Counted from the stretch's first letter, positions 55,284-64,000 are shown. The stretch: DNA of 64,000 nucleotides from Melioribacteraceae bacterium (GCA_021740785.1 JAIOZI010000001.1:124001-188000); one strand, 5' to 3'. The notes: generated by a model not told the origin, from the letters alone. Numbers and translations: made by a program.

Positions 55284-57192
55284 AAAATCGCAGCGTGCAC
55301 CTGTTAGTCAGAAACCTCATGTTGTTGAAAAACCTACAAGAGTGGGAACAATAGGTGGTAAAGTAAGTATTGAAATTAATGAGAAAAAAGTTTCGGTACC
55401 TTTGGGCACAACAATTTTGGAAGCATGCAGAGATAATCATATTCATATCCCAACTTTGTGTCATCATGATGATCTGTGTATTGCCGGTGTTTGCAGGTTG
55501 TGTCTTGTAGAAGTAGAAGGTATGCGAACTTTGCAAGCATCATGTGCTTTCCCAATCACATCATCATTAAAAATCAAAACGTCGACCCCGATGGTGCGAA
55601 AAGCACGCAGACATATAATTGATTTGATGCTAAGCGAGCATTACGGTGAATGTTATTCATGTGTTCGAAATAATAATTGTGAGCTTCAATCTTTAGCTAA
55701 AGAGTATGGTGTTGATCATTATACTTTCGGGCATGTAAAAGAATCAATTTATCCTGTTGATAATTCTTCGTACTCAGTTATTCGGGATATGGATAAATGT
55801 ATTCTTTGCAAAAGATGTGTTAGAACGTGTATTGATCTTCAGGAAGTTGGAGTACTTGAAGCTATTAATCGTGGTGATAAGACAAAGATAGCTACATTCC
55901 GTGATAAACCTTTGGCTGATGTTGTATGCATTAATTGCGGTCAGTGTATAAATCGCTGCCCGACCGGAGCGCTTCACGCAAACGATCCATCCGATGATAT
56001 TTGGAATGCAATAGATGACCCGGATAAACATGTTGTGATTCAAACAGCACCTTCGCCTCGTGCAGCAATAGGGGAGGAGTTTGGATTGGAACCCGGACAC
56101 TCAATGACGCAGGAAATGAATACAGCGCTTCGCCGCATTGGATTTGATGCCGTGTTTGATACAAATTTCACTGCTGACCTAACGATTATTGAAGAGGGAA
56201 CTGAGTTAATCAGCCGTTTATTTAAAGCGCTTGTTGAAAAAGATGAATCTGTAAAACTTCCTCAATTTACATCGTGTTCACCGGGATGGGTTAAATACAT
56301 TGAACATTTTTATCCTGATTACTTGGATAATCTCAGCTCAGCAAAATCACCGCAGCAAATGTTTGGTGCTTTGATAAAAACTTTTTACGCTCAGAAAATA
56401 AAGATCGATCCTGAAAATATAGTCAGTGTTGCAGTTATGCCTTGTTCGGCGAAAAAATTTGAATGCAATCGACCCGAAATGTGGGATTCAGGATTTAAAG
56501 ATGTTGATTACGGTTTAACAACTCGTGAAATGGCAAAAATGATAAAGGAAGCTGGAATTCATTTACCAGAAATGCCTAAATCACATTTCGATAGTCCGTT
56601 TGGCGATGCATCCGGTGCCGGACTAATTTTCGGCGCTACCGGCGGCGTTATGGAAGCTGCAATTAGAACCGTTGTTGAATTTGTAACCGGAAGCAAAACG
56701 GAGGATGTTTTTGAGAATGCCAATGTTCAGCAGGTGAGAGGATTTGAAGGAATAAAATATTTTGAAATTCCTATCGGAGACAAGGTCGGTCCGGTTCCTG
56801 AATTGATTCAGCACTTAATACCTAACTGGGATTGGTTAAAAGGTGCGGTTCTGAAAGTAGCAGTCTGCCATGGTACAGCCAATGCCAAAAAGGTGATGGA
56901 TGATATAAAAGCCGGCGGAAAATTCAGCGAGTGCCACTTTATTGAATTTATGGCATGCCCGGGCGGATGTCTTGGCGGCGGCGGTCAACCGATTCCTACA
57001 AATGAAGAAATCAGAATGAAACGTGCTCAAGCGATTTATGCAGAGGATGAATCATTGGAGATTAGAAAATCTCATGAAAATTCTCATGTTATAAAGCTTT
57101 ATGAGGAATTCTTGAAAGATGGTCCAAGTGGACATTTATCGCACAAATTATTACACACTGGTTATACTAAACGCGGCAAATACATCGCTTAG
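55273..57192 (+). CDS. hydA: [FeFe]-hydrogenase catalytic subunit (HydA)
   Basis: A 639-residue hydrogenase. In order: 2Fe-2S ferredoxin domain (cysteines from C52); HYGECYSC...C site (His-Cys3 4Fe-4S); two 4Fe-4S sites (CILCKRC, CINCGQC); then the H-domain with L1 FTSCSPGW (C335, S336), L2 MPCSAKKFE (C391) and L3 EFMACPGGCLGGGGQP (C562, C566). L1 differs from the common TSCCPxW by Ser in place of the second Cys. With HydC and HydB it should form an NAD-linked, possibly electron-bifurcating hydrogenase; ferredoxin as second partner is inference. Started at 55273 on the GGAGG site. Confidence 0.95.
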   Translation: MENKKSQRAPVSQKPHVVEKPTRVGTIGGKVSIEINEKKVSVPLGTTILEACRDNHIHIPTLCHHDDLCIAGVCRLCLVEVEGMRTLQASCAFPITSSLKIKTSTPMVRKARRHIIDLMLSEHYGECYSCVRNNNCELQSLAKEYGVDHYTFGHVKESIYPVDNSSYSVIRDMDKCILCKRCVRTCIDLQEVGVLEAINRGDKTKIATFRDKPLADVVCINCGQCINRCPTGALHANDPSDDIWNAIDDPDKHVVIQTAPSPRAAIGEEFGLEPGHSMTQEMNTALRRIGFDAVFDTNFTADLTIIEEGTELISRLFKALVEKDESVKLPQFTSCSPGWVKYIEHFYPDYLDNLSSAKSPQQMFGALIKTFYAQKIKIDPENIVSVAVMPCSAKKFECNRPEMWDSGFKDVDYGLTTREMAKMIKEAGIHLPEMPKSHFDSPFGDASGAGLIFGATGGVMEAAIRTVVEFVTGSKTEDVFENANVQQVRGFEGIKYFEIPIGDKVGPVPELIQHLIPNWDWLKGAVLKVAVCHGTANAKKVMDDIKAGGKFSECHFIEFMACPGGCLGGGGQPIPTNEEIRMKRAQAIYAEDESLEIRKSHENSHVIKLYEEFLKDGPSGHLSHKLLHTGYTKRGKYIA

Positions 57193-57211
57193 TAATTGAT
57201 TTAATTTAATC

Positions 57212-57243
57212 TGCCGGGTACTTCAACATGCCCGGCATTTTTT
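57212..57243 (+). terminator. Intrinsic terminator of the hydrogenase operon
   Basis: A seven-base perfect stem (TGCCGGG/CCCGGCA) with a 12-base loop is followed directly by six T. It lies 20 bases after hydA and should separate it from the histidine kinase gene. Confidence 0.9.
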
Positions 57244-57333
57244 CTATTTTGCTGATAAAAGTATTTATTTACTTTATATAATATTCTTTCTATTTTTATC
57301 ATTGTGTCGATAATAATAACCATACTATAAATT

Positions 57334-58764
57334 ATGATCATATTGGTTCCGAGTTGGGCACACAATTATGATGAGTTTTGGCAGGCCATAAGACGCAGAA
57401 ATTTATGGTTTATTAAGCTCAGATATACTTTCGCCGCTTTACTTTTAATGTTTCTCCTTAGCGGTGAGTACATTCTAAATTTTAATTTTACATCCACGCA
57501 GATTCAAGCAATTTTAATAATAAACGCCGGTATTCTTCTTTATAATGTTATTATTCATACCGCTAGAAAGCACGTTGTATCAAAGCCCGGTAAATTTAAT
57601 GCGCTGCATCTATCTTTAGTTCAATCACTTCTTGATTTAACATCGCTTTTATTTCTAATATATTTTACAGGTACTATCAATTCTCCTCTTTATATGTTCT
57701 TTATCTTTCAAATGATAATCGGCAGTTTGATTTTACCCGGGTATGTTGTTTATACAGTAGCCGCTTTATTCGCAGCTATTTTTTCCTTAATGATAATCAT
57801 GCAGTATTTTGAGTTGCTGCATTCTCACCTTATAGCTGGAATATATTTAGTTCAGCCCACTCATAATCTAAGTTACGTCATATTATTTATTTTGGTATTT
57901 GTTTCACTAACATTTGTGAGTGTTTATCTCGCAAATTCAATAGCAAGAAGACTTTACAAAAGGGAACAGGAAGCAAGAGAAAGATTGGAAGCTTTAAATC
58001 AAGCAGAAATTGCGAAACAAAAATATATAATGGGTGTCGTGCACGAAATTAAATCACCTATTACTGCAGTGCAATCTTTATTGGATCTTATTCTAAATAA
58101 ATATGTTGGTCCGGTTGATAAAGCAATTGAAGATAAACTCTCTCGTGCACGCATTAGAACTGATGAATCACTTCATTTGATTAATAATATTTTGCGGATT
58201 TCGAAATTGAAACTTCTAAATATTACAACTACCGAAGAACTTGACATAATTGAGATCGTTCAGACAATAATGGATACTCGTAATGAAACCGCGAAAGCTA
58301 AAAATATTGATTTTACTTATACCGATAATAGAAAAAGTAAAAAAGTAGTTTCAGGAGACAGAATATTAATTGAATTAGCAATATCAAATGTTGTGAGTAA
58401 TGCGCTTAAATATACTAACGAAAATGGGACTGTTATTATTGAAATTAATGATTCAGACGGATTTTTGGAAATTGAAATAAGCGATAACGGAATCGGCATT
58501 CCCCCAAATGAATTGAATACTATATTCGAACAATTTTATCGTGCTTCCAATATTAAGAAGTTTAAATCCGAGGGAAGCGGGCTGGGTCTGTCCCTAGTGA
58601 AAGAAGTTGTTGAAAGACATGCAGGTAAAGTGGAAGTTAAAAGTCCTTCTAAGATTGGTAATAGAAAACAACCCGGGACAACAATTATGATTAAAATACC
58701 TTACCCGGAACGAGTAAAGAAGTTTAAAAAAGTATCAACGGACACACTTAGTCAAGGGATATAA
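57334..58764 (+). CDS. Membrane sensor histidine kinase
   Basis: A 476-residue kinase. About six N-terminal membrane segments (residues 30-205) form the sensor, followed by a coiled linker and HisKA with phosphoacceptor H237 (VVHEIKSPITAVQ). The HATPase domain has NVVSNALKYTN, ISDNGIGIPPNEL and GSGLGLSLVKEV. It lacks a periplasmic domain, so a membrane or intracellular signal is likely. It follows the hydrogenase operon after a terminator and may pair with the stand-alone receiver at 53212; this pairing is a hypothesis. Confidence 0.92.
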   Translation: MIILVPSWAHNYDEFWQAIRRRNLWFIKLRYTFAALLLMFLLSGEYILNFNFTSTQIQAILIINAGILLYNVIIHTARKHVVSKPGKFNALHLSLVQSLLDLTSLLFLIYFTGTINSPLYMFFIFQMIIGSLILPGYVVYTVAALFAAIFSLMIIMQYFELLHSHLIAGIYLVQPTHNLSYVILFILVFVSLTFVSVYLANSIARRLYKREQEARERLEALNQAEIAKQKYIMGVVHEIKSPITAVQSLLDLILNKYVGPVDKAIEDKLSRARIRTDESLHLINNILRISKLKLLNITTTEELDIIEIVQTIMDTRNETAKAKNIDFTYTDNRKSKKVVSGDRILIELAISNVVSNALKYTNENGTVIIEINDSDGFLEIEISDNGIGIPPNELNTIFEQFYRASNIKKFKSEGSGLGLSLVKEVVERHAGKVEVKSPSKIGNRKQPGTTIMIKIPYPERVKKFKKVSTDTLSQGI

Positions 58765-58852
58765 ATGAGCCTGCTCTAAACTAGTAAAATTACTACAACA
58801 ATTCTTTGATCTTACAATAAAATCGAAATCAAAAATATTCAAATTGGGCTTT

Positions 58853-59689
58853 TTAGATTCGGCTCATAAATCTAAAATAATCTGCCGGTAGATTATCAGA
58901 TATTCTTTGCGCATCCTCTTTTGAATCAAAAAAACCATATACTGTTGAACCGCTTCCTGACATTAGCGAAAATACCGCTCCATTTGTATACATTTCTTTT
59001 TTAATAGACATTACTTCCGGGTATTCGGTAAAAACATATGATTCAAAATCATTTACCAAAATTTTCTCAGCTAATTGGTAATTCAGTTTCCCGTTTTCTA
59101 TCAGAGATCTGAAATCGATATTTGATTGTTCCGGGGATATATTTGCGAATGCTTCTTTCGTTGAAATGTGAATACCGGGATTGACAATTAAAATGGTCTT
59201 GTCAATTTCCAGATTGATATATTCAAGAATTTCTCCCCTTGACATAGCGATTGCAGGCTGGGGTTTTATAAAAAAAGGAACATCCGAACCAAGTTCAAGA
59301 GCATATCTAATCATTGTATCGTGATCAATATTCAGATTAAACATATCATTCAGAGATAATAACGTAACGGCTGCATTTGAACTTCCACCTCCGAGACCTG
59401 CACCGATAGGAATTACTTTTTCTAAATGAATATCGACATCCATCCTTTTTCCTAATTTACGTTCAAGTAATTTCTTTGCATCAAGAATTAAATTACTATT
59501 CCAATTTTTTATCGAATCAATATTCGAAGTAAACTTTGTTGTATCCGATTTTTTAATTATTAGCGTGTCTGCTAAATCCCGGATAGGGTAGAAGAGAGTT
59601 ATCAAATTATGAAATCCATCATGACGTTTTGAAACAATCTTTAACCCGATATTTATTTTTGCACATGATTTAATTTCGATATAATTCAA
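58853..59689 (-). CDS. ispE: 4-diphosphocytidyl-2-C-methyl-D-erythritol kinase
   Basis: A 278-residue GHMP kinase of the methylerythritol phosphate pathway. N-terminal CAKINIGLKI, the ATP motif PIGAGLGGGSSNAAVTLLSL and the C-terminal LMSGSGSTVYGFF are the three GHMP motifs. It starts with TTG behind AAGGAA at seven bases, overlapping the methyltransferase gene by 20 bases. It supplies isoprenoid precursors. No other isoprenoid gene is in the window. Confidence 0.94.
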   Translation of the reverse strand: MNYIEIKSCAKINIGLKIVSKRHDGFHNLITLFYPIRDLADTLIIKKSDTTKFTSNIDSIKNWNSNLILDAKKLLERKLGKRMDVDIHLEKVIPIGAGLGGGSSNAAVTLLSLNDMFNLNIDHDTMIRYALELGSDVPFFIKPQPAIAMSRGEILEYINLEIDKTILIVNPGIHISTKEAFANISPEQSNIDFRSLIENGKLNYQLAEKILVNDFESYVFTEYPEVMSIKKEMYTNGAVFSLMSGSGSTVYGFFDSKEDAQRISDNLPADYFRFMSRI

Positions 59690-60590
59690 TCAAATATTCC
59701 TTAATTATTTTTATATGTTCAGGTGTGGAACCACAGCATCCGCCGACAAAAATCGTGTTATCTTTTATTAAAGGTTCGATCTGATCAATATAATCATTTG
59801 GTGATATTGCACATTCAATGCGTTCATCCGTTGGTTCACCTGAACCGCAATTAAAATATAATCCGAAATTAAATTCATTATCAAAAGAGTAATTTCTTAA
59901 AACATTCGGATGGATACAATTTATTCCAATTGCTGCCGGTTTATAATCTTTAATTAATTCAACAGCTTCGCTTAGACTTTCACCGCTTAATAATTTCATA
60001 TCATTTGTTATGTACAAACTTAGAACGAAAGGGATTTCATTTAATGAACAATGCTTACATATAATTTCAATTTCATCTCGATGACTCTGAGTTTCGTTCA
60101 GTATAAAATCAACACCGGATTCCCACAAATAATCTATATGATTTTTATGGTTATACTCCAGCTTCATTTTCGAAATTGTTCTTTCAACCTGGTAGCAGTC
60201 TTCTGCCGGTGCATTCGATCCGGCTATAATAATTTCCTTTCCCATAGCAGCTTTTATAACAAGTTCAATGCTTTTCTGTACTAAGTTCCGCGAAGAAAAT
60301 GTTTTGCCTGATAACTCAACAGCATGAGGATTTGTTCTAAAAGTGTTTGTTGTTATTATTTCCGCACCGGCTTTTATGTATTCTTTATGGACTTGCAATA
60401 CGCTGTAGGGCGAATTAATAATAGCGATACTCGTCCACATCGAACTTTTACTTTCCACTCCCATTTGCTGCAATAGACTTCCAACAGCACCATCTAGAAT
60501 TAAAGGTCTTTTTAGATGCTTAAATATTTTTAATAAATCTTTTCTATTTCTTCCCGGTTTTTTCAAAATATTTAACAGCCTCTTCCTCAA
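59670..60590 (-). CDS. Homocysteine S-methyltransferase family protein
   Basis: A 306-residue protein of the homocysteine S-methyltransferase barrel family: RPLILDGAVGSLLQQMGV, TTNTFRTNP, and zinc cysteines in GINCIHP and VGGCCGSTPEHI. That zinc site binds the thiol of homocysteine in MetH, BHMT and MmuM. Only the Hcy domain is present; no folate or B12 domain follows. The annotated TTG start overlaps the glycosyltransferase by 47 bases; another TTG at 60566 is possible. The natural methyl donor is not known. Confidence 0.82.
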   Translation of the reverse strand: MRKRLLNILKKPGRNRKDLLKIFKHLKRPLILDGAVGSLLQQMGVESKSSMWTSIAIINSPYSVLQVHKEYIKAGAEIITTNTFRTNPHAVELSGKTFSSRNLVQKSIELVIKAAMGKEIIIAGSNAPAEDCYQVERTISKMKLEYNHKNHIDYLWESGVDFILNETQSHRDEIEIICKHCSLNEIPFVLSLYITNDMKLLSGESLSEAVELIKDYKPAAIGINCIHPNVLRNYSFDNEFNFGLYFNCGSGEPTDERIECAISPNDYIDQIEPLIKDNTIFVGGCCGSTPEHIKIIKEYLIELYRN

Positions 60591-61674
60591 TTTTTTTCAA
60601 ATCAATCATTTGTATACATTCAAGATTGTATGGACATTCTTTCTTCCAGCAAGGCGCACAGAATAATCCATCCGGAAATAATTTAATCCCTCTATCATAC
60701 AAATCTATCTCCGTCCAGCAACTCAAACCAAACCACGCAATCACATATTTTTTCATCGCAATTGCTAAGTGCATTCCGAAAGAATCACCAGTAATAATAA
60801 GCTGAGGGATTGATTCGTAACACGCACCTCTTCTAACGCCTTCACTTGTGGGTGTGTTAATTATTTTATCTCCGAAATGCTCCGCGATAGCTTCATTTCT
60901 TTCCGAATCTTCGGGTCCGCCTAAAAGAACAATTTTGAACTTGCTGTACGATAGAAATCTTTCAATTAAGACAACATGCTGTTCAATTGTCATTTTTTTA
61001 TTTGGGAATGTATTCGAACAACCGGTATTGAATCCAATAACCATATCATTATTAGTAATTCCGGTTTTATTTTTATATTTCTCGATAAAAATTAATTCTT
61101 CTTCTGTAAAGTTGAATACATAATCATTTCGTTTATATTTCAGATCAAAAGTTTCAGCAAGGTATTCCTGTCCTTTTACTGTATTGACCTTAAACTTCAG
61201 ATGATTATCCATACCTAGTCTGTAATTATATTCTGCGCCCTCATTGAGAGGAATAATTTTACCATCTTCATTAATACCAAAACCTAACCGTTCGTCAGCA
61301 TCAACAGACATTGCAAGAGCGCCCGATCTCTGCGATTTATCAACATTCATTACAATATCAAATTTCATCTGGTTTAAAATCGATAACGATTCATAATTAT
61401 ATTCCCAAGTTTTATCGATGAAGGGATTATTATCAAGAAGCGGTTTTGCTATTTTTAGCGTAATCCAATGAATGGTTGATTCAGGATATTTAATTTTTAT
61501 AGACTCAAGCTGGGCGGTTGTCATCAACACATCACCCATTGCATCTAAATTTATTATTAGGATTTTTTTTCCGATTGGTATATTGTTTTTGCACCCGTCA
61601 TCCCAACAATTATGATCTTCAAAGCAGGGTTTGTATCCATTAAAATTTTTACAGGAAGGTATTGGTTTTAGCAT
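60544..61674 (-). CDS. Glycosyltransferase family 9 (heptosyltransferase-like)
   Basis: A 376-residue GT-B enzyme of family 9, which adds heptose or related sugars in envelope glycans. It has a Cys-rich N-terminal extension before ILIINLDAMGDVLMTTAQL, the GFNTGCSN loop and the C-terminal motif ITGDSFGMHLAIAMKK. Near the end, CAPCWKKECPYNLEC is a four-cysteine cluster seen in WaaF-like enzymes. The acceptor and donor are not assigned. It is the first gene of a short minus-strand run with the methyltransferase and ispE. Confidence 0.87.
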   Translation of the reverse strand: MLKPIPSCKNFNGYKPCFEDHNCWDDGCKNNIPIGKKILIINLDAMGDVLMTTAQLESIKIKYPESTIHWITLKIAKPLLDNNPFIDKTWEYNYESLSILNQMKFDIVMNVDKSQRSGALAMSVDADERLGFGINEDGKIIPLNEGAEYNYRLGMDNHLKFKVNTVKGQEYLAETFDLKYKRNDYVFNFTEEELIFIEKYKNKTGITNNDMVIGFNTGCSNTFPNKKMTIEQHVVLIERFLSYSKFKIVLLGGPEDSERNEAIAEHFGDKIINTPTSEGVRRGACYESIPQLIITGDSFGMHLAIAMKKYVIAWFGLSCWTEIDLYDRGIKLFPDGLFCAPCWKKECPYNLECIQMIDLKKIEEEAVKYFEKTGKK

Positions 61675-61771
61675 TTATTCATTTCCGAAAATTCTTTTAA
61701 AAAAGTGTTTGATTAAGAGTGAAAATTAATCAATTTTTAGTTGGAATAAAAAACACTACTAGGTAATTATT

Positions 61772-62857
61772 TTGTCTGAGTTAATTGTACTGCAATTTAG
61801 TTTTGGAGAAGGCTATTCGGGAAGTGCAAAAGTTGCATTGGAAATCTCGAAGATATTGGAAAATGAAGGATTCAAAACAGTGATTTGTGTATCGAAAGAT
61901 TCATTAACAGAAAAGCGTGCGCTCGAAAGCGGAAGCAGCATTGCCGCTTATGATACCCGCAAGGATAAGAAATCACTTTTTGATGAAATTTATAAAGATG
62001 TTCTTGAATTAAAACCGGATTTCATTATATCCCATCATTCACTGGATAGAAAAGTAGGCGCATATTTGAAGAAAAAATTAAAAAAGGAAATAATCAATAT
62101 CGGTTACAGGCATAATGAAACTAAAAGCTTTCCTATAATCGGCGCATTGAAATATAATATGTATTTCGATTCTTTAATTGCGTGCAGCGGGGGAGTTGAA
62201 AGAAGTTTGATAAAATCCGGAATCAAAAGAAAAAAAGTTAAGTTGATTTACAATGGAATAAATATCCCGGATAATATCAATGAGATATCCGGTGATTCCA
62301 TTCGAAAGGAATTCAATCTTGAAGGTAAATATGTGTTGGGAACAACTTCATGGTTCCATAAAGAAAGGAAAGGATTTGATATTCTTTTTCATAATTTCAC
62401 AAAACTTAGCTATGAGTATGTTTTGCTTTTGGCAGGTATTGTGCAGAAAGAAGAAGTTTATGATTTTGCTGCCGAATACGGTATTTCAAAAGATCGAATA
62501 ATTATGCCGGGATATATTGACAATATCTGGGAATATTATAAAGCTTTCGATCTCTTCCTGCTGCCCTCGCGTTCAGAAGGTTTTCCACTTGTTCTGCTTG
62601 AAGCCGCGGCTGCAAAAACTCCGATTATTGCTTCCAACATTTCGGGATCGAATGAATTTATTTCGAATATGAAAAACGGTTTACTTTTTGATTTGAATGA
62701 TGATTTTGGTTTGAAAGATAAAATAACCGAGTTGATTGAGAACAGTGAATTAAAAGAAAAATTTGTAAATGCTGCATATGAAAAAGTAATGAGTAATTTC
62801 ACTGTGAAGCATTACCAAAAGAACTTATCAGATTTTTTATTAAGTCTTAAAAACTAA
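61772..62857 (+). CDS. Glycosyltransferase family 4
   Basis: A 361-residue GT-B glycosyltransferase. N-terminal FSFGEGYSGSAKVALEIS and the donor-binding C-terminal half with LLPSRSEGFPLVLLEAAAAK (the E-x7-E motif) identify family 4. It starts with TTG, with AGG eight bases before, and lies between two GT9 genes on the other strand. It is probably part of the same envelope glycan cluster. The sugar is unknown. It converges on the next GT9 gene with an 18-base gap. Confidence 0.87.
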   Translation: MSELIVLQFSFGEGYSGSAKVALEISKILENEGFKTVICVSKDSLTEKRALESGSSIAAYDTRKDKKSLFDEIYKDVLELKPDFIISHHSLDRKVGAYLKKKLKKEIINIGYRHNETKSFPIIGALKYNMYFDSLIACSGGVERSLIKSGIKRKKVKLIYNGINIPDNINEISGDSIRKEFNLEGKYVLGTTSWFHKERKGFDILFHNFTKLSYEYVLLLAGIVQKEEVYDFAAEYGISKDRIIMPGYIDNIWEYYKAFDLFLLPSRSEGFPLVLLEAAAAKTPIIASNISGSNEFISNMKNGLLFDLNDDFGLKDKITELIENSELKEKFVNAAYEKVMSNFTVKHYQKNLSDFLLSLKN

Positions 62858-62875
62858 TTCATACATTTTATTCAC

Positions 62876-63898
62876 CTAACTCCGAAGTATTTCTCCGGCA
62901 ATCTGATCAATTTTTGCGAGTATCTTTTCATTCGGCAATTCAAGCATGCATTCATGATTATAAGGACAATCAAATTTATTACACTTCAAACAATGCAATC
63001 CATTGTTGGCAACAAAATCTGAATTATCTGCATAAGGTCCGTGATAATTTCCATCGGTTGGTCCAAATATTCCAAGGGTTGGAATTCCAATAGCTGCGGC
63101 AGCGTGCATCGGACCAGAATCATTTGCAATTATCAAATCGCAATTTTTAATATATCCAGTCATTTCCTGAAATGATGTTTTCGGAATTAGTGCAGAATCA
63201 TTAGGAATATTTTCAACTATGAAATTTGCATCATCTTCATCACCGGGTCCCCACAATACAAGAACTTTGCAATTATAGTTTTTCAATAAATCATGTACAA
63301 TATCAACCCACTTTACGGCATCAACTCTTTTTGATGCCCATCCTCCGGCAGGAATAATACCAACTATTTTTTGATTGGCTCCAAATATATGTGCAATAAA
63401 TTCTTTTGCTTTTATAAAACTGATATCTTCAACTTTATAGTGAATGTTTTTAGAAATGATCGGAATTGACAATGCGTTCAATAATTCTAGGTTATGTTCT
63501 GCTGTGTGTGTTGTTCCGCGTTCTGAAGTGGCTTTTATATTATATGCATAGCTGCGTCCCCTGTATGCGTAACCAACCCTGTATTTTACTCCGGAAAAAA
63601 ATGTGATCTGAGCGGTTCGAGGATTAGACCACATATCAATTATCATATCATATTTTTCTTTCCTTACACTGCATACAGCCATAAGAAAAAATTCACTCTT
63701 TTTCATTGTTAGAACTTTATTAACCTGCGGCAGGAATTCAACTGCCGTAACAGCGTACGGTTCAGTAAGATAATCAATTAAAACATTTTGAAAATAACCC
63801 TTCAGGTTATCAAGGACAATTGTCGATAAAATCACATCACCGATACCGCGTGGTTTTATCAATAATATTTTTTTAATCTCTTCCGGTTTAAATTTCAT
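62876..63898 (-). CDS. Glycosyltransferase family 9 (ADP-heptose:LPS heptosyltransferase-like)
   Basis: A 340-residue GT9 enzyme. N-terminal ILLIKPRGIGDVILSTIVL, AGGWASKR, DLIIANDSGPMHAAAAIG and GPTDGNYHGPY are the standard heptosyltransferase blocks. Near the end it has the four-cysteine motif CLKCNKFDCPYNHEC, the same layout as in the GT9 protein at 60544. It overlaps the partial gene upstream by four bases, so the two are co-translated. Exact step in lipopolysaccharide core synthesis is not assigned. Confidence 0.9.
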   Translation of the reverse strand: MKFKPEEIKKILLIKPRGIGDVILSTIVLDNLKGYFQNVLIDYLTEPYAVTAVEFLPQVNKVLTMKKSEFFLMAVCSVRKEKYDMIIDMWSNPRTAQITFFSGVKYRVGYAYRGRSYAYNIKATSERGTTHTAEHNLELLNALSIPIISKNIHYKVEDISFIKAKEFIAHIFGANQKIVGIIPAGGWASKRVDAVKWVDIVHDLLKNYNCKVLVLWGPGDEDDANFIVENIPNDSALIPKTSFQEMTGYIKNCDLIIANDSGPMHAAAAIGIPTLGIFGPTDGNYHGPYADNSDFVANNGLHCLKCNKFDCPYNHECMLELPNEKILAKIDQIAGEILRS

Positions 63899-63999
63899 TG
63901 GAGATTTTCAATTTTATATAGTTTTTGTGAATAGTATCTCATTAAAATTATCCCGGAAATTAAAAGCAGTAAATTTTCAGTGATTTTTTGGATACCGAC
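63895..63999 (-). CDS. 3' end of an unknown gene (partial)
   Basis: The last 34 codons of a frame that runs in from the right edge, ending NLLLLISGIILMRYYSQKL and a short polar tail before TGA. The stop overlaps the ATG of the GT9 gene by four bases, which makes it a likely real gene, probably part of the glycan cluster. Too little is visible for a function; the hydrophobic stretch suggests a membrane end. Confidence 0.45.
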   Translation of the reverse strand, partial: VGIQKITENLLLLISGIILMRYYSQKLYKIENLQ

Positions 64000-64000
64000 T

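Noticed and set aside
58764-58868. GAGCC/GGCTC pair around the convergent ends of the kinase and ispE genes
   Set aside because: The arms are seven bases and about 90 bases apart, so it is likely chance.
1-64000. tRNA, rRNA, CRISPR arrays, transposases or phage genes
   Set aside because: I looked for these by eye on both strands and found no supporting pattern; a short tRNA could still be missed without a search.

Overview
The window is a gene-dense chromosomal segment of low GC content from a Gram-negative bacterium. It is most likely a member of the Ignavibacteria or a related Bacteroidota/Chlorobiota lineage. The evidence is a C-terminal type IX secretion sorting domain with the YQNYPNPFNP motif (near 28320), a TTG-N20-TAnnTTTG promoter in front of clpC, a BamA/TamA-like outer-membrane protein, a lipoprotein, two heptosyltransferase-type enzymes, and the fatty-acid cluster order yceD-rpmF-plsX-fabH-fabD-fabG-acpP-fabF-rnc. 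The lineage is an inference; no rRNA or tRNA gene is present to settle it. Several genes start with TTG or GTG behind good Shine-Dalgarno sites, so I shortened some starts.

Layout. 1-397: 3' end of purD. 428-10042 (minus): a ten-gene run with an ABC-2 exporter, a PrsW-type membrane protease, nadD, meaB, an acyl-CoA dehydrogenase, an acyl-CoA carboxylase beta subunit, an unknown exported protein, an NtrC-type regulator and a HIT protein. 10225-17721 (plus): fatty-acid/phospholipid cluster with an inserted DUF3109 gene. 17845-23192 (plus): gcvP, a CoA-binding protein, a POTRA/beta-barrel protein and rsmE. 23189-26345 (minus): a tightly overlapped nucleoside salvage operon cdd-tdk-nupC-pnp. 26566-28584: an M14 peptidase exported by the type IX system. 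28638-32180 (minus): a UvrD/Rep helicase, an anchored protein and floA. 32472-41560 (plus): clpC, a pterin dehydratase, pyrE, an M64 peptidase, a DUF4032 kinase-like protein, a SpoIIE-type phosphatase, and a PduS-like/PduT-like bacterial microcompartment pair. 41626-50503: a C69 dipeptidase, an SDR, an ABC exporter, and a 1319-residue protein with TPR-like repeats and three tandem CbbX-type AAA+ modules. 50681-51926: a DUF2807 lipoprotein and purE. 51927-53211: a 1.3-kb gap with repeats and a decayed fragment of an [FeFe]-hydrogenase. 53212-57192: a lone receiver protein and an intact trimeric NAD-linked [FeFe]-hydrogenase operon (hydC-hydB-hydA), ended by a clear terminator and followed by a membrane histidine kinase. 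58853-64000: ispE, a homocysteine methyltransferase-like gene and glycosyltransferases of envelope glycan synthesis.

How it fits together. The hydrogenase operon implies fermentative or redox-balancing H2 metabolism using NADH and probably ferredoxin. Purine synthesis (purD, purE), nucleoside salvage, glycine cleavage and acyl-CoA breakdown support a heterotrophic lifestyle with several secreted peptidases. The three most noteworthy items are (1) the kinase-like/phosphatase/PduS/PduT run, which couples a signalling pair to a microcompartment electron-transfer module with no enzymatic microcompartment genes nearby; (2) the triple CbbX-type AAA+ protein; and (3) the hydrogenase pseudogene remnant directly upstream of the working hydrogenase operon.
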